Assembly (NCBI GenBank): GCA_022497155.1
Contig: MU385714.1
Location: 1,178,001 to 1,242,000, forward strand
Origin: Whalleya microplaca
Taxonomy: Eukaryota > Ascomycota > Sordariomycetes > Xylariales > Xylariaceae
DNA length: 64,000 nt
Direction of reading: 5' to 3'
Part shown: piece by piece, positions 19,521 to 32,389 of the stretch
Layout of the letters: the number at the start of each line of letters is the position of its first letter
Numbering within the stretch: position 1 is the stretch's first letter
Notes under the pieces: model-generated
The model's input: the letters and a program-made list of their open reading frames with translations, nothing else
Databases searched by the model: none
What the model was told of the DNA's origin: nothing
Program-made: the position numbers and the translations under genes

Positions 19521-22500
19521 ATGATAGATTGCTCGAATGAGAGATGTAAAATGGCAAAAAGGAGGTTGATGAACCCACACAGAACTACAATATTGATGGA
19601 CCATTACATGCTTCTTATAAACACACTGAGTTGTTAGTTACAGTTGGGTTACTAATGAGTTTTCAAGGATTCATTTCAGCTAACCGTAATCCTTCAAGGG
19701 ATTTTCAAAGCTGAAGAAATATACGAATGCTCAATTCGATTTAATTTGTCTTCACATCGTGACTAGGAGGAACTAATGTAATAGTACTCGTTTACTTACT
19801 GATGGAATGTTAAGGATAATGAACATATTGGTCGTAATCCTTGAAATAGCTATATATAGTCGGAGAAAGTGGGTACATCCTCTTCTCTTGGTAAACGCAC
19901 TAGGTAGCCTTCAACTAACACACAAGCTTTGTCGAGGTCAAACTCAGCCTCATGATGCGAGCAATCCAAAGGGCACCGCTATCATAGAAGTGGTTGGAAC
20001 ACCGTGGTTTTATCCGATCCCCTTTAAGTAAACCTGTGTTCATCGAAGAGATTGGAATTAGTGAATTTTGTCGTCGTGAAGCCACAAAGCAACAAGCGTA
20101 ATCAAAACCTTGGACTTCAAGTTATTAGAAAGGCTACTTGCGTTCACTATAAGAAAAAATCACTGGTGGAGAAGTATACCCGCTATTAGGCTATTAGGAG
20201 GAACACAGTTTGTTTATCCATTTCGGTCATCCTTTTAGGGATACTAGTACCAACGGCACTATCCGAGGAAGCGGGCCCAAGAACAACTATAATTAATTAA
20301 GAGGTGAACCTTACGTCACCCACCCAGCATACTATAATAAGGTCTGCATATCTGATTAGCTATAGATTCGATGCTACGTAGCTAATAGCGTGCTCCGGAA
20401 TTGACTACGAAACAAGTGCCCAGATGGAAATGAGAATTGGTTATATAAAAAAATATTAAACTGAAACATCAAAGGCAATATAGAAAAGACACTCGTTTAA
20501 TTGAAATTGTACTCTTGAATACTACTAGTTTAGTAGGACCCTATTTAATAGTGCCGTCGCTCCAATATTTGTTTTGGAGGAAATTATTAGTCTAAGATGC
20601 AATCCGATGCCGTCATTGATATCTAGCCAAGTCCTAGAAAGATTGTATAATGCTAATCTTGCCTTTCACTACAAGGCAAAGAAATCCTACGGACCCTACC
20701 GTCACTACCGATATTCCTCCGGCACACTCCGTAACCCATTAATGTACGCAGTCGCATCGCGTTCTTGGCTCCGGCGATCTAGGAAGCTCGTCTTGGACTC
20801 AAGATGACTAGCCCACTCTGTGCGTGATGATTCACATCAACCCGCGACATGACGTACAACACAGCATCCCCCAAGTAAACGTTTAGAGAAAGGCCACGCC
20901 ACTGACGTCTGTTTAACTTATAAAATATAAAACTCAATTCAAGCAGCTCCTGATTCCCAACTAAAGATTTATTGACAACTTGGCAATGCCTCTGGTGACT
21001 GAGAGTGCTCAAGATCAATGAGAAAGAATCCCGAGAGCGAGTAGTATCAGGCTGCCAATAATGTTGCAAAATTTCAGGCGAGAGACTGAGTTAGAGAATA
21101 TGTGGTGAATTTGATGATGATTTGATATTCAGACTGCGCACAACGTTACGCAAGGCTATATAGATGGAGACTAATCTCAATACTGATGAGGTCATTCTAT
21201 GTATAATTATTAAAACCCTTCTTAAAGGTTGTTCAAATTAATTAGTAAGTATTTAAATCTTTCGCCTTCGAAATACTAATAAGATATAGTTGGGCTAATA
21301 TCAAGAAATTGGGAGGAGCTTAGTAAATGCCTCATTTATATAGTAGGGTGAATACAGGTGTGCCGATTTCTCAAGTTTGATATATGTAATTGAATATTTG
21401 GACCTGGTATACAGTTTCCATTAATAAGAGGGGGAGAAAGAACGGGATTAGAATGTTGGACCCTATACTATGTATCTCCAATATTCTAATTTCCCATCCA
21501 CACCCCAGGACTTTGTACTATGACGTTCAGCGCCAGTCTTTTCCCTTCCCATGGGATGAGATTTGGGTCTCTTGACATGTGTCTATTCTAAGTGTTCTCT
21601 GTGGGTAATTTGGCTACCTCTAGTCTTATGTCTCCCTCTTTAGTTGCTTCTTGCATTCTGGGTGATGTGTTCATGGACACCGGAATCTACTTTGGGCTAG
21701 CAGGAGCGATTCTGCATCGGACCGTCCTTTGAGCCCACGAGACCTACGCGATACTTCTAAACCTAGCGACCAGTCCATTAGGTCCATTGCATTTCTCTTG
21801 TTTAGTACCATGTCGATGCCGTCACATCTACAACAATCTTCATGGTCTCTAAGCGAATTCTAGATTTATTGGAAAGCTTAGACTGCTGATTCTTATTCAA
21901 CCCATTTGAGTTTGCTGCCTTTTTTTCTTCTTTTTTTTTCTCACCTACAATTACGTATCGATGACTTATTACGAATATAGAAACCTCGACTACATACACA
22001 GAGTTAGCATGTCCTGCAGAGAAACCTTACATGGCCAATGCAAATTGGTCATTATATGCCTTGAGTAGCTTGATTCATGTAATGCTGAACACTACATGAA
22101 TCAAGGCAATAGAATCCAGATATCCAAACCACCAGCAAATATTTGAGGCTAAACAAGTTCTTCACGTTGTAGTTGGAAAAGTAACCCTTGAGGCCTTGGT
22201 AATGAATATGTCAAGCGATCTGACTCCCGAACCGGGTTTTGTCGGCACGCTGTGTTCTCGATGCAAGGATGAAAATGCTAATTTCTTAGAGGATATTGGC
22301 AACAAAGCAAACAACGACGAAGCTGACGAAGCCACACCTTCGCTCAACGCGCTTTTGGCAGCCTTGATTGAACCGACCTGAGTTCTGATAGAGATTTGAA
22401 CCTCGGTACTGCGGATTGGATGTTCTGGGATCAGTTTTCTCGAGCTCACAGACCTACTAGCGGCTGATATGTTTATTATTACCTATTTGCCTCCCACACA

Positions 22501-22583
22501 AACCACTCATCAACTCACAATCAAGCCTAGTTCCTCAACCGCAAACACCGAAACACCATTACTCTAGCCAGCTGGAAAGGCCC
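19521..22583. other. Long AT-rich intergenic region
   Basis: 3.1 kb with no supported gene. Short frames (20574-20807; 20779-21069; 22196-22381) have no recognisable domains. It contains a T/C-rich tract near 21920-21942 and a 12-bp perfect inverted repeat (22070-22104). Confidence 0.5.
22070..22104. repeat. Perfect 12-bp inverted repeat (hairpin)
   Basis: TTGATTCATGTA at 22070-22081 and its exact reverse complement TACATGAATCAA at 22093-22104, with an 11-nt loop. Outside the stem, GCCTTGA (22058-22064) can also pair with TCAAGGC on the right side as an alternative register. It could form a hairpin or be a remnant of a small element; no target-site duplication was identified. Confidence 0.7.
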
Positions 22584-24436
22584 TCAAAAGTACAGATTTT
22601 TTACATGACCCGTAATCCAGTCGTAACTGCCACTCCTGAAATTGTCAGCTAACAAGCTACCTCTATCATTATAGAACTGCATGAGCTCCTTGTTCTCCTT
22701 CCACTGCGGCCACTCAAGGAACTCGCTGCTAGTCCCATTATTGGGGTCCATGGTATACAGGAACGATATATAGTAGCTCTGGATGGCCTTGCTAGCGTAG
22801 TTCGGCAAGAGACCGTAGAAAACCTGCAGAATGTCCGAGGCGTGGAACGTTCCTAGTATCGGCGTACCATAGTCGTAGGAGGCGAGATACGACCATGACG
22901 GCACGTCCGGATTCGCGGCGAGGGCCGAGGTGAGGAATATCCTGCGCGTCAGGGTAAATACGAGGTCACCAAGTATCGCCGCGAGACGTTTGAACTCGGG
23001 GTATGGATTATTAAAGATCCCGGTATTAAAGGGGCTGCCTGCGATAATCGATGAATCGTATGTAGAGACTAAGTCTTCAATGTGCTCTCTTGTGGCGCCC
23101 GAGAAGAGCTGCGTCTGCAGATAGTCGATGAGCTTATCTGTGTCGGTGATATTCGGCTGGAACAGGCTGAATAAAGTCCCTTCGCTGTTAATCCACAAAT
23201 GTTAGTGACTATCAGTTTCAAACTGTCTTGGAAGTTTATCAAGTCTTTCAGCTATGGGAATAGCCTATGTGAGTTTCCTTATATTCTTAAGACAGACCAG
23301 GGTCGTGGAGCATAAACACTGAACACGTACTCTTCTTGGTCACCGATGATCATTGGTACCGCTGCATATTTGCCGCTGGCAACAAGAACATCAGGGCTCT
23401 CGGGTAACACAACACCATCAGGCCTAGGTGAATATGATAATGCGACAGAACTATAGCTCAGAACTCCGGGAACGCTGTTGGTTGCGCCGAGGAACGTATC
23501 ATAGTCGACTTCGCGAAGACACTGGAGTGTATCAGAAGCGCCGGCGCACCCTGCTCGCGCCACTACGGTGTCATATACACCTTGGCAACGATCGCAGTCG
23601 ATAGGGTCAGACGGAGTGATACTGCCACTGTTCATTATACCCGCGCGGAACAGTTTCTTGCCATTGTACGTGTTATCGCCACCGTAGAGAGCCATTTGGT
23701 TAAACACGGATATGGCACCTGCCGACTCCCCCCAGATGGTGACCTTCTCAGGGTCCCCTCCGAAAGCCTCGATGTTGTCTTGAACCCACTCGAGCGCCAT
23801 CCTTTGGTCTAGGAGACCCAGGTTCGAGGCGCCATCCGCGAGGATCTCCTTTCCCGCCAAGAACCCAAAGCCGCCAAGGCGATAATTCACGGCGACGGTG
23901 ATGAATGGCTTGCCTTGGTCCACGCCATTGGAGATAAGTCCCGAAGAGTCGTACAGCTGGGCACTTCCAAGTTCGAAGCCGCCCCCGAAGATCCAGAAGA
24001 GGACGGGCAGTTTCGCGTCTGCTTTGGTGCCGGCAGGCCGTTGAACCCTCACAGTCAGGCAGTCCTCTTTTTGGTCCGTCACAGTCTGTAAGAACGGCGT
24101 ATTAAGAAGGGTACCCAGCACAGAAGACAGAAGATCTCCCTTTGTGGAAAAGTACATCTGTGGGCATCCAGGGCCTAATCCCGTAGCATCGAAGGTGCCG
24201 AGAGACGAGTTCAATCTTTGGGGCGGCCTCAAGCGTAGGTTTCCCTCCGGAGCTTCGGCGAAGGGGATACCTCCGAAATTTTCGACCCCGTTCAACGAAG
24301 AACCGATAATGGTTCCCTGGTGTATGGTTACCGCAGCCGTGCTCCGCTCCTCCAGTGTCTGAGTTGGCGCTGGGAGGGCGACGGCCGTGCCAAAGTATAT
24401 GGCGACTAAGCCTAGAGGAACAAGGAGGTTCTTCAT
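22584..24436 (-). CDS. Secreted type-B carboxylesterase / lipase (alpha/beta hydrolase)
   Basis: Two exons, 24436-23331 and 23184-22584, with a 146-bp intron (donor GTACGT, acceptor ACAG) spliced in phase 2 to rebuild GDQEDEGTLFSLF. The product has 568 residues. The start is the ATG opening MKNLLVPLGLVAIYF, a signal peptide ending near residue 20; the open frame continues upstream but without this feature. The family hallmarks are all there: EDCLTV (about 124-129), oxyanion loop IFGGGFELG (149-157), nucleophile elbow IWGESAGA with Ser238, the acidic residue in DQEDEG and the histidine in TFHASDILQVF. PF00135 members hydrolyse carboxylic esters, from triglycerides to small esters; this one resembles the Geotrichum/Candida rugosa-like secreted lipase group in length and layout. 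The substrate cannot be predicted. Confidence 0.92.
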
Positions 24437-27400
24437 GTTGTTACGGGAAGACGGAACGGAAACCTCAAAGACAGACCGTGAAGACAAAAAAGAAACCCAA
24501 AGACCCAATTTCGATCCCATGGACTCAACTTGAGGACCAGGCGGGGAGCTTGTGGGGAATATTCCATCATGTGCTTCACAAGAGGGAAATAGTGATACTA
24601 TATAGAACGTTATATTTACTATACAAGCTCTATGGTATTTACGCAGTTCATATTTTAAAAACCAAGTGAACCTCTGTGTTGAGCCAATCCAACCCTGGAC
24701 CGTCCAGTAAGCAGCTGACTTTGAGACACGCAATAGGAGGGACATAAAAGGTGGGTTTTGCGCCGAATGATCGACGTATAAGCGCACAAGTTACCTAATA
24801 TAGGGAATGTCCGACGCCAGAGCATTGATTCTGGAAATCAAACTCGGGCCTGGAGATCTTCATCTTCGACGCCCCTCACTGCAAATTCAGGTTCGTGGCT
24901 GGCTCGATGGGCACGCCGCGCACTGGACCAAGATGACGTAAGTTCTCTGAATAGCACTACCTATCGGATGCTGTGGGAGAGCATGTGAAAGGTTACCCCA
25001 ATAGCAGCCCCGTTCCTGGATTCGAGCCGAGGCATGGCTGATTCTTCAGCACTGCCATATTGGCTGCTTTCGGACGACGATGCATACTATATTGGGGGTG
25101 ATTGGCTGCAATGCACGATCAGCTATCTTGAAGGACGGAGTAAAGCCGATTTAGTATGTTGATGGTGTGAAGAAGATCCAGATAGTTTTATGCGGGGTGG
25201 TTGGAGTTGGCATCCGGAACGGGTAGGTACAAAAAAAGGCTGCTCAATTCTACGAGACGCCGTGTAATGATGGACAGTGACGGAGGTTCACTTCGACCAA
25301 TGCTAATAAGCAGCTAGGCAGCTAGTGTCACATTACCCCAGAAATATTAAACCTCGCACTAGTGGGTACGATAACCGATGACGGTTATCACCAAGGAAGA
25401 CCCAGAAGATTGTCACATTGCGGGGTAGCAGGGGGGTTAATTGTGGCACTTCTTGGACCCTATGTATCTAGGTAGTCTTGGCATTGAAACCTTCGGCGCA
25501 GAGTCCTTTTGTAGACTAAAGCGCCAGTCCCTCTCTTTGGAATAATTACACTTCGATCGTAATTTCCACCGCTCGTTGTATTTATACCGTCGATTGTATT
25601 GTCCGTTTGTTTCGAAATTGAAGACATTTGTAAAATTGTCCGGTTGAACAGAGCTTCTGAATCAAACTCAACTAGGAATGCGGCTCGCAAGACATTTGTC
25701 ACTTTATTCGCATTACTAACAAGGCGGCCGCCAATATCATACCCATCCAAGCCATCATGTTCAAGACTCTATAATGATACTCTGGGATGTCGGATTGTAA
25801 TATGATCGAGCAGATAACTAAGCCTCGGGTACTAGAAGATAGCTTGGAATCTAACAGACACTAAAAATGAGAACATCCAAAGGCTAAGGACTGTTGGCTA
25901 AGACGCGGTGTAAATTACATCAGGTGTCGAAAGCAGTTTTCGTATCAGACTTACCGAGGCAAACATAGCCTGGTAACACAGCCTAGAAGCCAGACAGATA
26001 TTCAAAAATCAAGTATTGACTGACAAGTATGAACTTGCTACAGAAGTCAAGTCAGGTTCTATTCCTAACAGCGTTAGATGCTTTCACCTGGATAGCTCAT
26101 CCCTTTTCTCGGCTCGGTCCTATTATTGTGATGGCGGGGTCTCAGTCAGCACACCTTTAGGCCACACATTCCAAAAAGGTATCAGAATATCAAGGCCGAC
26201 GATTGAATATCTTGCACCGACTTATATGATCAAACCGAGTGGCTGCCCATCTACCGGCATTATTACTACCATCGGCAGTTTCCTTGTTTCTTCTACCTTG
26301 GTCTTCCCATGTCTGCTTACGTGAACACATTCCAGAACCTGAATGGCGTATGAGTCTGTCTAATCAGGGAGACAAGGAACTAAGTTCGACGGCTACGTCT
26401 TTCTATAGCCGCAGGAGCTGGATGTCTATCCTATGGGTAATACGAAGGTAACGTATCCAAGGACTGATAATTCTCCTTCAGTATTAGTTACTGTGGCAAA
26501 AGCGATATCGCTAATAACGGTATGGTATTGGCGTCTTATATACTCTGTGACAGATACCAGATACCAAATAGGGGAGTTTGTACAGTGGCGACGAAGTTAC
26601 GTTACAAATCTGTGATAGTAAGTATTCTATTTCTTCCTTCATAAGTCAACCGCCTACCATGTTCTAAGCTCACTACAATAGTTTTTAAAATTAATGCTTT
26701 GGCATTGAAAATAAACATACGAGTGCTTAGTACTTACTGATATTATATAAGACCGTGGACTGCGAAGTATCTCATTTTACTACCTACCTGTATAAGGCGT
26801 AACTACTGTACATGGATCAGGTATGGAATCATTGTTATTTATTTCCACGCAAAGGTATATAAAGATTTTGCCTTTTAGAGAAACTATTACGTTTATTGTG
26901 TATGAAATCGCTATATAGGTGCTACTGCGATCACCACTAAAGTTTTAGCTTGAGATGAGTTGGATTTGTCAGCATGGGACAAAGTGATGAGGAGCGTAGG
27001 CTTGAAGAGCGTAGTGGCTTGATTAGCGCAAGATGAAGCAATAGGGGACAGAGCCTCCTATATGTGTGCACAAGCGGCAGCCGTATGTAAGACCCCATTC
27101 AGCCTTATAGGCCAAACTTAATAGTATAGAGCTAAAATAAGCTCGGTATCGTTGTTTAGAAATATCATATTCTAGATAGTGCGATCCGTAACTCTTGTTC
27201 GCCGGAGCACCAGACGGTCTAAAAGCCATTAGGAGCTTTGCCCCTGTCGTAGTAGCAACAAGGTCCTAATCTGTGACTATTCTACCTAGGTACCTGACAA
27301 CATTTAATGTGCATATGTATCAACTACGATCTAAGTTCCTCCGAAGTCCCAGGGATTCAAAGTGGAGATGCTGTAAAGTGTAGTGAGTATTCTTATTCTT

Positions 27401-27790
27401 TGTATGTACAATAAGCTTACTGAATCTAGTTGACCATGAGTATACAGGGTACAGTTCCATGATGTTGTAGGGTCGGATACGTTGTCTATTCACTGATAAT
27501 TTAAGGAAGCGTGAGGGTATCGACAACTGACCTCGTTGGACCCTTTAGAGGCCGTTAAATTTTCAATGTATCCTCTGGGGATAACCAGAATTGTCTCTTA
27601 AGCATAATCTTTGCGTAAGCCAGTGAAGTCTCGAAGCTGCCATAAGCTTCGTGTGTAAAATTAGTCACCATGAGCTAGCGCTTCATTTATTCTCGGTCTC
27701 GCTATACCCTATTGTCTCGAGCCGTCCTTCATATTTACAGTATCCTAACTTACATCCAGAGTTATTTGCACTGGATGCTTCCACTCAACA
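24437..27790. other. Long intergenic region, no gene recognised
   Basis: 3.35 kb between the 5' end of the carboxylesterase and the 3' end of the F-box gene. The first few hundred bases should hold the esterase promoter. An ACCTAGGT palindrome lies at 27284-27291. Short frames around 25460-26600 and 27023-27526 have no recognisable content. Confidence 0.5.
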
Positions 27791-29317
27791 CTACGAATAA
27801 AAGTACTCAGTTAACAGACGACTGGTGTGTACACAATCCCCCGTAAGCTTGTACCCAGGCTGGCGGCTGAAGACTACGAAACTCTTCGCATGGAAACGCA
27901 ACCGGAAATCCAAGTCCCACTGTTGGAAGGTTTTGAATCGTATGTACCGGAGGCGATCTGAGTTACATGACTTGAACTTGCGCTCATGCATATCGAACTC
28001 AACAAGGCTAAACTCATCTTTAGCATGAATATCAAAGTCCTCTGCAGCAGTGTCTTTTGGGTAGATCTCAAGAAACCAGATGGCGAATCGTCCAAATTCG
28101 ATAAACTTCTGGATTTCAACATAAGCACTACCGGGTGGCCTGTTGTAGGCTCTGAAAGAAGCTTTTGAAGGGATTGCCATGTTGAAGCTCTTTATGTAAT
28201 TTGTGCTCTGAAACTCGTGGACGGACCGCCTGAGAACCGATTCAGAATCAACATACCCAGATGCAAGAAATATTGTACTGTCACATCCAGGTTGAAAGAA
28301 AACTCGTAGATTATCCCTCCAGGACCTGCGTTGTTCGTTATCGAGATTGTGATAGCGAATGAGATGATCTACGGGGAGCGTGAGAAGTCGATTGCCAAAC
28401 TCCCACAACAAAACATCTCCACCGAAGAAAATTATTGCAACTTTAGAACCTTCGGTGGCGCAATGTTTGACAGGTCCTGGTATACTTTTTTCCCGATAGA
28501 CATTCGTGGTATGATCCCAAGCAACGCTTATGATCGAGGTCAGACGCAGTGGAGTTATACTAAAACACGAAAGTACTCACAGGACATTGTTTATGGCACC
28601 GACAACGAGTGTATTTCCCAATGCGAACAGCTGTAGTCTGGGGCCTGCAATGGGGCCGGACGGCGCAGCAAAAAGTTTTCGAGTCCTTGACCAGAGACTC
28701 GAAACTACGATGAAGCGTTCTTCATGGCACCACGCTATCTTTCCCCAAGAATATAAGGACCTCAAACACATGGGGCCTTCAGGATCAACATCATCTTGCT
28801 TCCTATTGAATCGCGAATATACACGTGACAGGTCTTCGCCGTGATATTCCTGGTCAAGCTTGAAGTATGTTGTGTCTCTCCAATCGTAGGTCTGTTCTAA
28901 GAAGACTTTCAAAGACTTGCTCGAATTTGCCCACCCAATCCTGTGCAGTATCTTAAGGCGTTCATCATCTCGAGTCTCCAGGACACTCTGCGATGGCTGC
29001 TTCAGGAAAGGGTCTAGGAAAGGACAGTATCTGTTCATAATGGCGCTGATGGCAGGCTCGGATAGGAACTTGTTTCGCCATGACCTCGAAACCGCAAGAC
29101 AGGCTACATAATCTTGTAGATCTAACAAGTCTGCGATTTGTCTCGCGAGCTCCACAGGGAGTTCGCCAATTACGTCTGTTTTGATCTCGGAAACAAGACG
29201 CCTCAGATAGCGCGCTTCTTGAGCCGTAGGGGACAGGCCAGAAATGAACTGACGGATCTTGATGCGACGAGTGTAATCATTTAGTTCCTCTCCAGGACAT
29301 TCTACTGGAGAATCCAT
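27791..29317 (-). CDS. F-box protein
   Basis: Two exons, 29317-28581 and 28526-27791. The 54-bp intron (donor GTGAGT, CTGAC branch, acceptor TAAG) splices in phase 2, giving 490 residues. The start is the ATG at 29317; the open frame begins eight codons earlier at TTG. Residues about 49-95 hold a canonical F-box: IGELPVELARQIADLLDL followed by VACLAVSRSWRNKFL. The rest is the beta-rich, propeller-like region found in many fungal F-box proteins (ISAIMNRYCPFL, AWDHTTNVY, GGDVLLWEFG). It would act as the substrate-recognition subunit of an SCF ubiquitin ligase, binding Skp1 through the F-box; the target is unknown. The C-terminal half is typical of a lineage-expanded fungal F-box group. No signal or membrane helix. 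Confidence 0.87.
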
Positions 29318-30004
29318 CGAGAGCGAAGACGAAATCCGCAAAAGTTTCTTTGCATGAATTCTGGACTTTATTGTCCTTGCCCTGAATGACTAAGGTTAGG
29401 TTAGTACTTATGGCTGTTTCATAGCTAAGCTTCACTCACTGGCAACCTGAGATGGAAATAGTTTCCTAGGAAGGTGTTTTATTCAGGTAGCGGAGAAGGC
29501 CTTTGGAGCTGCCTGGGCTTGATTTGGGCAGCTGTGCTGCTCAACTGAAAGGTTGAAGTTGTAACTTGTAGCTCCCCATATTCCGTACGTCGACACCTAA
29601 AGGAGGTCCCATATGGATATGCATGGGCCCCACATAAGTGTACATATGTATGTATGCAACCAATTTACGTGTACAGTGCGTATCACTTATCAGACCCCTG
29701 ACGGCTGAGTCGGCAGCTGGAGTTAGCTGGCGGGGCACTGGGTCCAGCGCATCATCTGGAACTTACCCAATAATAGGCTTCTAATAAGGTAACTTGGACC
29801 TTTGACTAACCACTAACTACCGACCTCTCCGTGAGCACGTCACAGAGATGACCTAAGGTCTTAGATCTCGGGCTCGCACTCTCGTGCGGATTTCCATCCC
29901 TTCTCAACATTGCCTTTTTTTGTTTTGGTGAAGTACATGACTACCCTCGCAGTACGTTGTCTTGATTCATCCGGCGGTTTCCCCTCTACTTTCGTGTCGC
30001 GACC
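29318..30004. promoter_or_regulatory. Intergenic between divergent F-box and MCH1 genes
   Basis: A 687-bp spacer that must contain both promoters. A C/T-rich leader (about 29935-30004) precedes the MCH1 start, typical of fungal 5' untranslated regions. No specific element was recognised. Confidence 0.45.
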
Positions 30005-31747
30005 ATGACGACCGCGTCCTCCGACCGGCCGCTTGCGCCGCTCCTTCGCTCGCCATCGTCCTCGACCTTGGGGTCACCGAGCTCGCGGAGCTCGCGAAGC
30101 TCTCTCAGCGACGTCTCCCCGAATCTAAAGCTGAGGCGGAAAACGCAGGCCCTGCGCACCCTAGCCTTCGTGTCGTCCATCCTTGCCGCTCTCTGCGCCG
30201 GCTCGATTACCGTCTTCTCCCTCTATGGCCATCTGTTCCAGTCACGACTACATTACACGCAGTTCCAGATCAATGGCATTGCCAGCGCGATGAGCATCTC
30301 TATGTACATCCCGGTGCCGGTCATCGGTTACATGTGCGATCGTGTAGGACCTGGCCCGCTGTCCTTCCTCTCCGCAATCTTGCTCGGAGGCGGTTACGGG
30401 CTGGCGGCCGGCTTATATCAAAAGGGATTGGCGGAGGCAAGCTCTACGGAAAGGGGTGCTAAGACTACATTTCCCCCTATGGTATTTGCCTTCGTGGCTA
30501 TTGGAGTCGGCACGGCGGCGATGTATCTGGGCGCCATCACAACCTGTGCCAAGAACTTCGGGAAAGGTCGATACCGCGGCTTGATGCTTGTCGCCCCGAT
30601 CGCTTCGTTCGGGTTGAGCGGCATGGTATTGAGCCAGATCGGCAGCCGCATTCTCTATGAGAGACAGCCCGACGGAGGACGAGGCGATGTGAACGTCTTC
30701 CATTTTTTCTTGTTTCTTTGTATCGTGCTAGCTGTCGTCGGGCTCATCGGCACCTTCACGCTGCGGATTGTAGATGAGCAGGATCTCATCGATGAGGCGG
30801 TGGAGGAGCTCGAAAGGAGCGGTCTGCTCACAGGGAGCGAGGTCTTCCGACGTCGAATCGATCGCGGCTATGGCGCCATTGATCAAGCTACGGCCGAGGA
30901 CGAGGATGCTGATAACATGGACCCGGATAAAGATGACGAGGACGACGACAATGCGTGGCTGAAAAAGACATGGTTGTTGAACGCCGAGACCAGGAGGTTT
31001 CTCTCAGACCATACAATGTGGTGGTTCGCCATTGGGTTCTGGCTCATTATCGGACCTGGTGAAGCTTTCATCAATAACATGGGCACCGTGATTGGCACTC
31101 TATACTCTCCGAGTACCAATGCGAACGAGACTTCCGCAGCGACCCACGTCTCGATCATGGCCACCGTGAGCACCGTTGCCCGTCTTGTTGCAGCCTCCCT
31201 CAGTGATCTGCTGTCGCCCAGCCCACATAGTTCACACCCCCAAACCGGAGTCCACTCGCCCCTGCCTCTTCTAAAACAGAAGTTATCGGTCTCTCGAGTG
31301 ACCTTATTCATTTTTTCTGCTATTATTCTATCTATTGGAACAATCGTATTAGCCTCCGGTGCCGTCCAGGAACATGGAGGGCGTTTCTGGATCGTTTCTG
31401 GCTCGGTGGGAGCCGGGTACGGTGCAGTCTTCAGCCTGACTCCCATCATCATCACGATGATATGGGGAGTCGAAAACTTTGGGACCAATTTTGGCATCGT
31501 TGCGCTTACACCGGCTCTAGGTTCCACGATGTGGGGTCTCATCTACTCGGCAAATTACCAAGCAGGAGCTCAGAATTCGCCTTCCCTGATAGACGGGGCA
31601 GACGACGATGATGTATTTTGCTATGGCCAGCAGTGCTACGCCTCTACCTTTTGGGCCATGACTGTATCTATTTGGATTGGGGCACTCCTGGTGCTTTGGG
31701 CCTGGAAAGGCCGAGATGGTTGGTCGAAGAGAGGCATTGTAATCTAG
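30005..31747 (+). CDS. MCH1: MCH1-type MFS transporter (monocarboxylate-transporter homologue)
   Basis: A single-exon gene of 580 residues, close to the length of fungal MCH1 proteins. A Ser-rich N-terminus (LLRSPSSSTLGSPSS) leads into the first helix (TLAFVSSILAALCAGSITVFSLYG). The MFS loop GYMCDRVGPGPLS follows helix 2, and there is a long acidic central loop (ATAEDEDADNMDPDKDDEDDD, about residues 298-318). The second half starts with DHTMWWFAIGFWLIIGPGEAFINNMGT, a conserved MCH1/nodulin-like segment, and GVENFGTNFGIVALTPALGS lies near the end. Yeast MCH1 resembles mammalian monocarboxylate permeases but is not needed for monocarboxylate uptake and sits at the vacuole; the cargo is therefore uncertain. 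The call rests on overall layout and these motifs. Confidence 0.88.
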   Translation: MTTASSDRPLAPLLRSPSSSTLGSPSSRSSRSSLSDVSPNLKLRRKTQALRTLAFVSSILAALCAGSITVFSLYGHLFQSRLHYTQFQINGIASAMSISMYIPVPVIGYMCDRVGPGPLSFLSAILLGGGYGLAAGLYQKGLAEASSTERGAKTTFPPMVFAFVAIGVGTAAMYLGAITTCAKNFGKGRYRGLMLVAPIASFGLSGMVLSQIGSRILYERQPDGGRGDVNVFHFFLFLCIVLAVVGLIGTFTLRIVDEQDLIDEAVEELERSGLLTGSEVFRRRIDRGYGAIDQATAEDEDADNMDPDKDDEDDDNAWLKKTWLLNAETRRFLSDHTMWWFAIGFWLIIGPGEAFINNMGTVIGTLYSPSTNANETSAATHVSIMATVSTVARLVAASLSDLLSPSPHSSHPQTGVHSPLPLLKQKLSVSRVTLFIFSAIILSIGTIVLASGAVQEHGGRFWIVSGSVGAGYGAVFSLTPIIITMIWGVENFGTNFGIVALTPALGSTMWGLIYSANYQAGAQNSPSLIDGADDDDVFCYGQQCYASTFWAMTVSIWIGALLVLWAWKGRDGWSKRGIVI

Positions 31748-32389
31748 AGGATCCAGAAGCGTATCATATATGATAGACATAGAGGGACATAACCGTTTTC
31801 ATATGTTTTAGATGAAGCTCGCGTAGTTATTCAGCAGAGTTGGTATATGTAATTATATATACATATAGAATATTATCCCCGAAAGGCCTATCATTCATTA
31901 GCCAGGTTTGCAATCTATCAAGGTAGCTATATTCAGTTGAAGAGTGACCACGCCGGTAGTTTAATCTTGTCAACTGCATTGTGAAGGCCACGGAGAACAT
32001 TGTTGATGGCGATCTGAGAGTAAGGACATGGTGTGAGAGCAGTGCTTAGGAAAATTGGTTTCCACAATGCTATACCTACTACATCTAATAATGCTATATG
32101 GTTGACCATTGATCCTATCATAGAGCATCACGCAGTGGTATTTGAGAGCAAAATTGGAAGCAAATAATATCAGTTCACCAAGATCAGGTCGAAATACGCT
32201 CTATAGTCGATGCCAGGGGTCTGACTCGTCCAGATGTACTCCGACCTACAACTGATGACAGCACATAGCTTTTAGTTTCTGAATTATTTATAATATTACT
32301 AGGTACGTTTCCCCAATCGTCAAGACATTATTTCATTTGACTCGGACCTCCTCTCGCACTCACGCCAGCAACGTACATCCAAGAGCCCT
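31748..32389. other. Intergenic between convergent genes
   Basis: 642 bp, AT-rich, containing an ATATATACATATA stretch near 31853-31866. No gene seen. Confidence 0.6.

Noticed and set aside
22196..22381. 61-residue plus-strand frame with CSRCKDEN
   Set aside because: The two cysteines alone do not make a known motif; no flanking exons found.
24437..24787. Upstream extension of the carboxylesterase frame
   Set aside because: The internal Met at 24436 begins a clear signal peptide; the extension has no family resemblance.
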